A stretch of DNA of 32,364 nucleotides. Source: an uncultured Chthonomonadaceae bacterium (GTDB taxonomy: Bacteria > Armatimonadota > Fimbriimonadia > Fimbriimonadales > Fimbriimonadaceae). Position 1 is the first letter of the stretch, and every line of letters begins with the position of its first letter. The stretch spans positions 1-32,364 of the forward strand of contig CAMLDW010000027.1 of NCBI GenBank assembly GCA_946479035.1, written 5' to 3'. Both the position numbers and the translations under genes were made by a program. This document shows positions 22,088-28,657 of this stretch, in pieces. Under the pieces are notes generated by a model. That model was not told where the DNA came from. It searched no databases and was given only the letters and a program-made list of their open reading frames with translations.

Positions 22088-22987
22088 GAGCGAGTTTGCG
22101 AGCACCGCAAGGATCAGCACCGCCCCCACCACGATCAGCCCGATCTCGTCCCGCTCCCAGTGCCAGCTGACGAACTGGCTGACCTCGTGCAGCAGGAGCA
22201 CCCCCAGGAGCGTGCCGACCACGCTCCCCTTCCCGCCTGTGATCGCCGTCCCGCCGAGCACCACCGCGGTGATGACCTCGAGCTCCATCCCCTGCCCGAT
22301 GTCGGCCTTGACGGTGTTGCGCCGCGCGGCGTACAGTACCGCAGCCATCCCCGCGGTCGTCCCACTAAAGACGTAGAGCGCCGTCTTGATGCGGTCGACC
22401 GGGATGCCAGAAAACCGCGCGGCCGTCTCGTTGTTGCCGATCGCGAACAGTGCCTGCCCCCACACGGTGTTAGCCAAGAACACGATTGAGGCGACCGCGA
22501 GCACACCGACGATGACCGCCGGCAGAGGCGGCGCGAGCGACCTCGAAAGCGCCTCAGAAAAACCGGAAATCGGCCTGGCGTGGCTCATCCCCTCCGCTAG
22601 TCCGAAGAACGCCGCCATCGTCGCGAGCGTGACGATCAACGGATGGACTTTGATCCTCGTGACGGCGAGCCCGTTGAAGAGCCCGCACGCCGCGCCCGTC
22701 GCGACTGCTAAGAGCGCGCACAAAGGAAGCGGCACGTGCGACTCGTAGCAAAGCCCGAACGCGACGCCGGCGAGCGACATCGCCGCGCCGACCGAGAGGT
22801 CGATCCCCCCCGTCAGCACAACGAGAGTCATCGCCAGCGCGATCAGCGTCGGCTCGACGACCATCGCCGAGAGCTCCGACTGCGTCCGCCACGAGACGAA
22901 CGAAGGGTCCAGCCGCCACGCGACGAGCATCACGCCAACGATGAGGACACCGAGCACGGACTCGTAGGCGTGCTTGGACCTCCTCAC
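22061..22987 (-). CDS. Sugar ABC transporter permease (RbsC/RhaP family), second copy
   Basis: 308 residues, about eight or nine membrane helices. Family marks are EPTLIALAMTLVVLTGGIDLSVGAAMSLAG, ATGAACGLFNGLAVTRIKVHPLIVTLATM, ALFAIGNNETAARFSGIPVDR (the cytoplasmic coupling loop to the ATPase) and VVLGGTAITGGKGSVVGTLLGVLLL. The GTG start at 22987 overlaps the TGA of the partner permease by four bases; a longer frame upstream runs through that gene and has no signal. The two permeases differ enough to form a heterodimeric channel as in RhaP/RhaQ or LsrC/LsrD. Confidence 0.93.
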   Translation of the reverse strand: MRRSKHAYESVLGVLIVGVMLVAWRLDPSFVSWRTQSELSAMVVEPTLIALAMTLVVLTGGIDLSVGAAMSLAGVAFGLCYESHVPLPLCALLAVATGAACGLFNGLAVTRIKVHPLIVTLATMAAFFGLAEGMSHARPISGFSEALSRSLAPPLPAVIVGVLAVASIVFLANTVWGQALFAIGNNETAARFSGIPVDRIKTALYVFSGTTAGMAAVLYAARRNTVKADIGQGMELEVITAVVLGGTAITGGKGSVVGTLLGVLLLHEVSQFVSWHWERDEIGLIVVGAVLILAVLANSLFDRARKAA

Positions 22988-23919
22988 TTCTTCCTCCCCG
23001 AGAACCGGTCTGCGAGCACCGCGGCGATGATGAACGCGCCCTGGACCGACCGCTCCCAATAGACCGCTTGGTCACCGAGCTTGAGGAAAAGCAGGACCGT
23101 CCTCACAATGCCGAGCAGCATGACGCCGAGCACGACCCCGAGCACCGTCCCGCGCCCGCCGGTGATCGAGACGCCGCCCACCACGACGCACGTGATCGTG
23201 AAGAGCTCCCAACCCGTGCCGACGCCCGACTCGACGATCGAGAGCTGCGGAACCGAGATCAGCGTCGCCACCGCGGCGAGCAGCCCCATGACGACGAACG
23301 CCGCCAACCGGTACGACTTGACCGGCAGTCCCCTCACGGCGGCGGCCTCCGGGTTTCCGCCCGACGCGAACACGCGTAGGCCAAGCGGAGTCTTGGTCGC
23401 GACGACCCACGTGGCCACAACAACAAGCGCCGCGACCGCGATCGGCACCGGGACTCCGACGACCCGCCCGATCCCGAACCATCGGATCTGCGGGGGCAGA
23501 TCCGTCACCCACTCGCCGCCGAGCACGAGCTCCGTGAGCCCGCGAAAGACCGTCAGCGTCCCGAGCGTGACGATGATCGAGGGCACACGGCCGAACACGG
23601 TCAGCACGCCGTTGAAGAGCCCGAGAGCGACCGACGCGACGACCATCAGTGCGACCGCCAGGGCCACGTCGCCGTGCTTGGCGGGCGAAGATGCGACACC
23701 GAGCACAGCGGCCAGCAGGCCGACCATCGAACCGATCGAGATGTCGATCTCGCCCAGCACGATCACGAGGGACATTCCGCACGCGAGTACAGCGAACGGC
23801 GAGACCTGCACGAGCATGTCCCGCACGTTTTGGGCGGAAAGGAACCCGGGGTTGACGAACTGCACCGCGCCCACAGTCGCCGCGAGCAGTACGAGCAAGC
23901 CGATCTCGCGCCGGCTCAC
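22984..23919 (-). CDS. Sugar ABC transporter permease (RbsC/RhaQ family), first copy
   Basis: 311 residues with about nine membrane helices. Motifs parallel the other permease: VSPFAVLACGMSLVIVLGEIDISIGSMVGLLA, LGLFNGVLTVFGRVPSIIVTLGTL, LRVFASGGNPEAAAVRGLPVKSYR (ATPase coupling loop) and VVVGGVSITGGRGTVLGVVLG. It starts at GTG 23919, overlapping the ATPase TGA (GTGA); the longer frame reaching 24291 is a shadow of the ATPase gene. It ends in a basic RFSGRKK tail that overlaps the next permease start. Together with the ATPase and binding protein it makes a complete importer. Confidence 0.93.
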   Translation of the reverse strand: MSRREIGLLVLLAATVGAVQFVNPGFLSAQNVRDMLVQVSPFAVLACGMSLVIVLGEIDISIGSMVGLLAAVLGVASSPAKHGDVALAVALMVVASVALGLFNGVLTVFGRVPSIIVTLGTLTVFRGLTELVLGGEWVTDLPPQIRWFGIGRVVGVPVPIAVAALVVVATWVVATKTPLGLRVFASGGNPEAAAVRGLPVKSYRLAAFVVMGLLAAVATLISVPQLSIVESGVGTGWELFTITCVVVGGVSITGGRGTVLGVVLGVMLLGIVRTVLLFLKLGDQAVYWERSVQGAFIIAAVLADRFSGRKK

Positions 23920-25409
23920 CCAGCCGCCTCCGCCAGCGCGAGCGAAAGGAACGTCTCCGGAGTCGCCTGCTTGCGCGAAAGCTCTCCCACGACCCGCCCC
24001 GCGCGCATGACCAGCACGCGATCGCTCAGCGCTAGCAGCTCCGGCAGGTCGGACGAGACCACCAACACTGCGGTGCCTCCTTGCGCAAGCCCGCGCACAA
24101 TGCGATGGATCTCCGCCTTTGCCCCGACGTCCACTCCGCGCGTAGGCTCGTCGAGGATGAGCACCCTCGGCCCCGTCGCGAGCCACTTGCCGATCGCGAC
24201 CTTCTGCTGGTTTCCTCCGGAGAGAGAACTGACGAGAGCCTCTGGACCAGACGCCCGGATGGCAAGGCCCTTGATCTGCTCGACCGCACAAGCACGCTCG
24301 CGCTGGCGCGAGACGAACCCTGCTCGCGAGAACCGGTCGCGCACCGCCATCACGAGGTTCGTCGCGACGCTCAGGCGCACGACGAGCCCCTCGTGCTGCC
24401 GGTCTTCGGGCACGAGCGCGACCCCTGCCCGCACGGAAGCTGCTACGTCCCCGCGCCTCAGCTCCTTCTCGTCGACAAGGACCTGTCCCGAATCAGGCGG
24501 ATCGATCCCGAACACCGCGCGCACAAGCTCGGACCTACCTGCCCCGACGAGCCCGCCTAGCCCGACGATCTCGCCGGAGTGCACGTCGAACGAGACGTCG
24601 TGGAACGCGCCGCTCCTCGTAGCGCGCATGACCGACAGCCTGACCGGGCCTTGGCCCACGCTCATGTGCTCGACCGCTTCGATGTCGCGCCCCACCATCG
24701 CGCGGATAAGCCCTTCGCGAGTCACATCGCCGACGCCTCTCGTCTCGACAGTCCCCCCGTCGCGCATGACGGTCACTCGGTCGCACACTTCGAAGATCTC
24801 GTCGAGCCGGTGGCTGACGTAAAGCACCGACACGCCCTCCGACTTGAGCCGGCGTATCGCCGCGTGCAGGGCAAGCGCCTCCTTGACAGACAAGGACGCG
24901 GTCGGCTCATCGAAAACCATGAGCCGCGCGGCCGAAGAGACCGCGCGCGCAATCGCGACGAGCTGCTGCTGCGCCAGAGAGACCTCGCCGAGCGCCACCC
25001 CCAGGACGGCGCTCTCGCCAATCCGATCCATTCCCGCTTGGGCGCGCTCCCTCATGCGCCCGCGGTCGAGAAAGACGCCAAACCGCAGCGGCTCGTGCCC
25101 GACGAACATGTTCTCCTCGGCCTTGAGGTCTCGAAAAGCCGTCGACTCCTGGTGCACGACGGCGATCCCGGCCTTTTCTGAGGCTGCAACGCTCCCGAGC
25201 GCGAGCGCATGTCCGTCAAAAAAGACCGAGCCCGAATCGGGAGCGTGCACGCCCGAGAGGACCTTGATGAGAGTGGACTTCCCCGCGCCGTTCTCGCCGA
25301 CGAGCCCATGGACCTCGCCCATTTCGACGCTCAGCGACGCACCGTCTAGCGCTCGCACGCCGTCGAACGACTTGCTAAGTCCCTCGACGCGGAGCAGCGG
25401 TCCTTCCAT
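23916..25409 (-). CDS. Sugar ABC transporter ATP-binding protein with two nucleotide domains
   Basis: 497 residues, two ABC cassettes fused as in RbsA/RhaT/LsrA. Cassette 1 has Walker A GENGAGKST at residues 38-46, the family's altered signature SLAQQQLVAIARA and Walker B LMVFDEPTASL. Cassette 2 has the degenerate Walker A GLVGAGRSE that is normal for this family, the full signature LSGGNQQKVAIGKWL, and Walker B VLILDEPTRGVDVGAK. It powers uptake through the two permeases. Start ATG 25409 is 23 bases after the oxidoreductase stop and has no clear Shine-Dalgarno, so co-transcription from the oxidoreductase promoter is likely. Confidence 0.95.
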   Translation of the reverse strand: MEGPLLRVEGLSKSFDGVRALDGASLSVEMGEVHGLVGENGAGKSTLIKVLSGVHAPDSGSVFFDGHALALGSVAASEKAGIAVVHQESTAFRDLKAEENMFVGHEPLRFGVFLDRGRMRERAQAGMDRIGESAVLGVALGEVSLAQQQLVAIARAVSSAARLMVFDEPTASLSVKEALALHAAIRRLKSEGVSVLYVSHRLDEIFEVCDRVTVMRDGGTVETRGVGDVTREGLIRAMVGRDIEAVEHMSVGQGPVRLSVMRATRSGAFHDVSFDVHSGEIVGLGGLVGAGRSELVRAVFGIDPPDSGQVLVDEKELRRGDVAASVRAGVALVPEDRQHEGLVVRLSVATNLVMAVRDRFSRAGFVSRQRERACAVEQIKGLAIRASGPEALVSSLSGGNQQKVAIGKWLATGPRVLILDEPTRGVDVGAKAEIHRIVRGLAQGGTAVLVVSSDLPELLALSDRVLVMRAGRVVGELSRKQATPETFLSLALAEAAG

Positions 25410-25432
25410 GGGCGGCTATCGAAGCGCCGCGC

Positions 25433-26749
25433 TCAGTACTTGGGCAGCACCCACGGCTTGCGGTACTCGCGGTCGTAGGCCGACGTGTCTTTCCCCGCGC
25501 TGCCGACGATGTCCATCTTCTGCTTGTCGAAGTGCACCGTCTGGCCGCTGAACAGCGCCGCGTTCGAAAGGTGGCACGTGATCGTCGTCTGTGCGACCGA
25601 GCCGAACGTCGCCCGCGGCTTCTCGCGCGTCTTCACGCAATCAAGGAAGTTGCGCCAGTGGTCGGTCTTGACGTGGTCCGCCTCTTCCTTCGGCAGTTCC
25701 TTGCCGTCCGGGTCAAGGATGGTCCATCCGCCGCGCCAGCACCGCACCGTGCGCCCGTCGGCGCCGACGAACTCCGTGCCGTGCCCGGGCTTGCCAGGAT
25801 GGTCGCGCAGGACCGACCACGTCATCATCCAGTCCGGGTCTTTGAACTTGTATACCGCCTCAATGGAATCCGGCGCGTCCCGGTCGTCGTCGGTGAGCGC
25901 CCACTGTCCGCCCGTCGCCGAGACTTCGCTCGGCATCACGAGGTCCTGTCCCTTGCTCATTCCGAGCAGCGCGATGTCCATCATGTGGACGCCCCAGTCA
26001 GTCGTTAGTCCGCCGCCGGTGTTGAGGACCCAGCGCCAGTTCCAGTGCACCTTGTTCTCCTGGTAGGGCACGAACTTCGCCGGCCCGATCCAGAAGTCGT
26101 AGTCGAGGCCGCTCGGCACGGGCACGGGCTGCTTTTTGCCGATGCGCGTCCCGTCGCTGATCCACGCGCGGCAGTGCGTCACGCGCCCGAGCTTCCCTGC
26201 GCGCACGTAAGCGATCGAGTTCGTGAACTCCGCGTCGCTGCGCTGCCACGTCCCCACCTGTGAGACCCGGTTGAAACGCTTCTGCGCGGCGATCATCGCC
26301 CTCGCCTCTGTGATGTTGTGGCTGATCGGCTTTTCCTGGTACAGATCCTTGCCCGCCTCGCAGGTGTGGATGAAGTTGAGCGCGTGCCAGTGGTCGGGGG
26401 ATCCGACGATGATCGCGTCGATGTCCTTTCGCTCCAGCATCTTTCGGTAGTCGTGGAAAACGTCGGGCTTGTGGCCGTACTTGTCCTCCACCGACTTGAT
26501 GTCGCCCGGCATCCTGTTCGTGTCGACGTCGCACAGCGCGGCGATCTCGACGTCCGGGTGGCCCATGAAGTTGCGCATGTTCGCCGCGCCCATCCCGCCG
26601 CAGCCGATCAGGCCGAAAACGACCTTGTCGTTGGGCGAGGCGTTTTGCTGCCTGCCGACTACCATCGCCGGAAGGCCGATGCCGACCCCGACGGCTGCGA
26701 CCGTAGAGGACTTGAGGAAATCGCGACGAGTGTGGGTGTTCTTGACCAT
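25433..26749 (-). CDS. Tat-exported GFO/IDH/MocA family oxidoreductase
   Basis: 438 residues. The N-terminus TRRDFLKSSTVAAVGVGIGLPAMV is a twin-arginine signal, so the folded enzyme is probably exported with its cofactor bound. The NAD(P) site is VFGLIGCGGMGAAN (around residue 45), and the catalytic-lysine motif is YQEKPISHN. VGSPDHWHALNFIHTCEAGKDLY and the C-terminal WLTTDWGVHMMDIALLG-like segment are typical of the large Tat-exported subgroup common in Planctomycetota, Bacteroidota and Armatimonadota. Such enzymes oxidise or epimerise sugars or cyclitols, sometimes in glycoside cleavage by oxidation. It heads the transporter operon, suggesting the imported compound is its product. Start ATG 26749; an AAGGA 13 bases upstream is rather far. 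Confidence 0.93.
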   Translation of the reverse strand: MVKNTHTRRDFLKSSTVAAVGVGIGLPAMVVGRQQNASPNDKVVFGLIGCGGMGAANMRNFMGHPDVEIAALCDVDTNRMPGDIKSVEDKYGHKPDVFHDYRKMLERKDIDAIIVGSPDHWHALNFIHTCEAGKDLYQEKPISHNITEARAMIAAQKRFNRVSQVGTWQRSDAEFTNSIAYVRAGKLGRVTHCRAWISDGTRIGKKQPVPVPSGLDYDFWIGPAKFVPYQENKVHWNWRWVLNTGGGLTTDWGVHMMDIALLGMSKGQDLVMPSEVSATGGQWALTDDDRDAPDSIEAVYKFKDPDWMMTWSVLRDHPGKPGHGTEFVGADGRTVRCWRGGWTILDPDGKELPKEEADHVKTDHWRNFLDCVKTREKPRATFGSVAQTTITCHLSNAALFSGQTVHFDKQKMDIVGSAGKDTSAYDREYRKPWVLPKY

Positions 26750-26803
26750 AGGGCTTCACCGATCCTTCCGCAGTATGCCCGCTTCGGGCGAGCTAGGGCC
26801 ACA

Positions 26804-26833
26804 TTGAACTCGCTTCTCTCAATCTGCGATAAT
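26804..26833 (+). promoter_or_regulatory. Strong promoter upstream of tRNA-Val
   Basis: TTGAAC (26804-26809) and GATAAT (26828-26833) are 18 bases apart, followed by GGGCTCC as at the deacetylase promoter. Transcription would start near 26840, about 110 bases before the tRNA. Confidence 0.75.
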
Positions 26834-26841
26834 GGGCTCCC

Positions 26842-26878
26842 CTGTCTGCCGCGAGCTGCGGTCAGCGGGCTGAGACAG
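26842..26878 (+). ncRNA. Structured leader at the predicted 5' end of the tRNA transcript
   Basis: CTGTCT (26842-26847) pairs with AGACAG (26873-26878), and inside it CCGC (26849-26852) pairs with GCGG (26858-26861) around a GAGCT loop. It lies immediately at the predicted transcription start. No RNA family is recognised; it may be a leader processed away by RNases, or a small RNA. Confidence 0.4.
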
Positions 26879-26880
26879 AG

Positions 26881-26910
26881 ACGTGCGCGGTTGGCTCAAC
26901 TTGTAGAGCT
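26881..26910 (+). pseudogene. tRNA 5'-half remnant (acceptor and D arm)
   Basis: ACGTGCGCGGTT is repeated exactly from the tRNA-Val region (26947-26958), followed by GGCTCAACTTGTAGAGC against AGCTCAGTGGTAGAGC. Acceptor GCGCGGT (26885-26891) and D stem GCTC/GAGC are kept; the D loop lacks the invariant GG. No anticodon arm, T arm or matching ACCGCGC follows before the intact gene. Offset between copies is 66 bases. Confidence 0.65.
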
Positions 26911-26950
26911 TCCCGACGCGGTCTAATGGGCCACACAGGAAAACGAACGT

Positions 26951-27025
26951 GCGCGGTTAGCTCAGTGGTAGAGCACTACAATGACACTGTAGGGGTCACA
27001 GGTTCAAATCCTGTACCGCGCACCA
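26951..27025 (+). tRNA. tRNA-Val (anticodon GAC)
   Basis: 75 bases, all arms readable. Acceptor GCGCGGT/ACCGCGC, D arm GCTC-AGTGGTA-GAGC, anticodon stem CTACA/TGTAG with loop ATGACAC (anticodon GAC at 34-36, T at 33, A at 37), variable loop GGGTC, T arm ACAGG-TTCAAAT-CCTGT, discriminator A and encoded CCA (27023-27025). It reads GUC and GUU valine codons. It ends 19 bases before the convergent NHL gene. Confidence 0.96.
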
Positions 27026-27043
27026 CTTTCGATCCGGCCTCCG

Positions 27044-28072
27044 CTAGACCTTCTTCAGCAGCGTCACGCGCCCGATCGGCACCCACTCCACAACCAGGAT
27101 GTCGTCGCCGTTCACCCAGATCGAAGCGTGCGGGTGCACGAACTTGCCGGGAATGAACTTCTCCCGCGGCGCGTCGCGCAAGCTTGAAGGGTCGCCGTCG
27201 CAGAGCTGCGCGAGCACCTCGTTGTCCTTCCCGAGGATCGTCACGACGCTCGAAAGATCCGGGACCAGCATCCTTCCGTGCCTAAAGTGCAGGTGGCAAG
27301 GCGCGCGCATCCCCTCCGTCACGAACTTCACGTGCTGCCCGTCGAGCGTGAAGTACTGCAGCCGGTGGTTCGAACGGTCCGCCACGACGAGGTAAGGCTC
27401 CTTGGCGCGCTCGTCCACCCACAGCCCGTGCGGGCAGGAGACCTGCCCGGGCGCTGATCCGGGCCCGCAGATCAACTTGACGTAGTCGCCGTCCTTCGTG
27501 TAGCGGTGCACGTAGCTGCTGCCATACCCGTCTCCGACGAAAACGTCGCCGTTCGGTGCGAACGCGACGTTCGTCGGGCACCACTTGCTCTCGTCCGCAT
27601 AGACGTTCGGCTCCTTCGGCACGCCCTTCTGCCACACCACCTCTCCTTCGAGCGTCGTCTTCACGACCAAACGCCGGCGGATGTCGCAGTGGTAGAGGAA
27701 CTCGTGCCCCTCCTCCTTTCTGATGTCGAGCCCGTGCGCGCCGCCCGCGTACTCTGCCCCCCAAGACTGGATGAACTTTCCTTTGTGGTCGTAGACTACG
27801 ACCGCGTGCGGCTTGACGCTCGTCGGGTGGACCGTGTGCGCGATGTAGATGCGCCCGTGCGAGTCTTGCACGACGCCGTGCGTGTCGCCCCAAGCGATGT
27901 CTGCCGGCGGCACGAGCCAGTCATGGTGCACCTCGTAAACAAAACCTCCCTTGCCTGCGATCGGCAGCTTCTTCGGCTGGGTCTGGTACTGGTCCTGACC
28001 GAACTTGCCGAGGGCGGCGCCGACGAACGCGGATGCGCCGGCTTTGAGGACGTCGCGGCGAGAGGGCTTCAT
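27044..28072 (-). CDS. Tat-exported NHL-repeat beta-propeller protein
   Basis: 342 residues. The signal MKPSRRDVLKAGASAFVGAALG is twin-arginine type. The body is a six-bladed propeller with NHL-like blades: DTHGVVQDSHGRIYIAHTV, GAHGLDIRKEEGHEFLYHCD, PTNVAFAPNGDVFVGDGYGSSYVHRY, CPHGLWVDERAKEPYLVVADRSNHRLQYF and PHASIWVNGDDILVVEWV. The closest named relatives are peptidylglycine alpha-hydroxyglycine lyase-like propellers, which are metal enzymes; several His and Asp residues (DTHG, CPHG, HPH) sit where a metal could bind. Start ATG 28072 has a good AGGAG at 28078-28082, five bases away. It is divergent from the cytochrome cluster and may be co-regulated with it. Fold is sure; catalysis is not. 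Confidence 0.88.
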   Translation of the reverse strand: MKPSRRDVLKAGASAFVGAALGKFGQDQYQTQPKKLPIAGKGGFVYEVHHDWLVPPADIAWGDTHGVVQDSHGRIYIAHTVHPTSVKPHAVVVYDHKGKFIQSWGAEYAGGAHGLDIRKEEGHEFLYHCDIRRRLVVKTTLEGEVVWQKGVPKEPNVYADESKWCPTNVAFAPNGDVFVGDGYGSSYVHRYTKDGDYVKLICGPGSAPGQVSCPHGLWVDERAKEPYLVVADRSNHRLQYFTLDGQHVKFVTEGMRAPCHLHFRHGRMLVPDLSSVVTILGKDNEVLAQLCDGDPSSLRDAPREKFIPGKFVHPHASIWVNGDDILVVEWVPIGRVTLLKKV

Positions 28073-28119
28073 GGTGTCTCCTGCGGCGAGGATACTCCCA
28101 ACGCCGCCCCAGTGCTAGA

Positions 28120-28163
28120 CTTGCCGGAACCGCCTGCCTCTGGGGGAACTCAAGGTCGGCAAG
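28120..28163. promoter_or_regulatory. Inverted repeat in the NHL/cytochrome divergent gap
   Basis: CTTGCCG (28120-28126) and CGGCAAG (28157-28163) are perfect complements 30 bases apart, in the 108-base gap between two divergent starts. Spacing is about three helix turns, which would suit a looped dimeric regulator, or a long hairpin in RNA. Confidence 0.4.
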
Positions 28164-28166
28164 GAG

Positions 28167-28172
28167 CATACT
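28167..28172 (+). promoter_or_regulatory. Possible -10 of the cytochrome c lipoprotein gene
   Basis: CATACT ends eight bases before the ATG at 28181 and directly follows the inverted repeat, so a regulator bound there would cover it. No -35 is apparent; an AAGGAG at 28161-28166 is 14 bases from the ATG, too far to be a normal ribosome site. Confidence 0.35.
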
Positions 28173-28180
28173 ACGGAATC

Positions 28181-28633
28181 ATGGTTAAGTCGAATTGGGC
28201 CGCGCTGGTAGCAGGCCTCTCCATCGTCGCGGTCGGCATCGGGTGCTCGAGCGGAGGGTCGGGCACGGGCGGTGACACAACCACCACGACAGGCACCACC
28301 GGCGCCGCAGGCACGACCGGAACCACGGGCGGAACCGCCCAGATGGTGACCGCCTCGCAGGTCATGGACGTCATCAACCAGAACTGCATGCCGTGCCACG
28401 CAGGAGCCAGCGCCAAGGCCAAGCTCAACATGGAGTCCGTCGAGTCCCTCTTGAAGGGCAGCGAGAACGGCGCCGTGGTCACCGCCGGCGACGCGGCCAA
28501 CAGCAAGATCATCAAGGCCGTTACCGGAGCGGCGGGCGTGAAGAAGATGCCGCCCGCGCCAAAACCGGCTCTCAGCGCCGAGAACGTCAAGCTGATCGAG
28601 GACTGGATCAACGCCGGAGCCAAGACGGGCTAG
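28181..28633 (+). CDS. Small cytochrome c lipoprotein with Gly/Thr-rich tether
   Basis: 150 residues. Signal and lipobox end at Cys22 (AVGIGC), followed by a 30-residue low-complexity linker of Gly, Thr and Ala (CSSGGSGTGG...TTGAAGTTGTTGG). The heme site is CMPCH (Cys69, Cys72, His73), and a Met in VKKMPPAPK near residue 128 is a likely axial ligand. The body (QVMDVINQNCMPCHAGASAKAKLNM...) resembles the planctomycete-type cytochrome c domain, the same as at the N-terminus of the next protein. An upstream in-frame extension to 27506 is not coding. It should be an electron carrier on the membrane surface, tethered by its lipid, working with the two proteins encoded next. Confidence 0.88.
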   Translation: MVKSNWAALVAGLSIVAVGIGCSSGGSGTGGDTTTTTGTTGAAGTTGTTGGTAQMVTASQVMDVINQNCMPCHAGASAKAKLNMESVESLLKGSENGAVVTAGDAANSKIIKAVTGAAGVKKMPPAPKPALSAENVKLIEDWINAGAKTG

Positions 28634-28642
28634 AAGAACCGA

Positions 28643-28648
28643 TATACT
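28643..28648 (+). promoter_or_regulatory. -10 element before the DUF1549/DUF1553 gene
   Basis: TATACT, one mismatch to TATAAT, ends nine bases before the ATG at 28658. It sits in the 24-base gap after the cytochrome gene, so this gene may have its own start point as well as read-through. No -35 is clear. Confidence 0.45.
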
Positions 28649-28657
28649 CAAGGCCGG

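Noticed and set aside
22988..23059. Longer start for the downstream permease
   Set aside because: The extra 24 codons are out-of-frame shadow of the preceding permease; the GTG at 22987 overlapping its stop fits the pattern of the other junctions.
26885..26950. A second complete tRNA upstream of tRNA-Val
   Set aside because: No anticodon stem, T arm or 3' acceptor strand can be folded; only acceptor 5' strand and D arm are present.
28270..28340. Gly/Thr codon repeat as a DNA repeat element
   Set aside because: It is in frame and codes a plausible flexible lipoprotein tether; the DNA repeats are imperfect and explained by the amino-acid composition.
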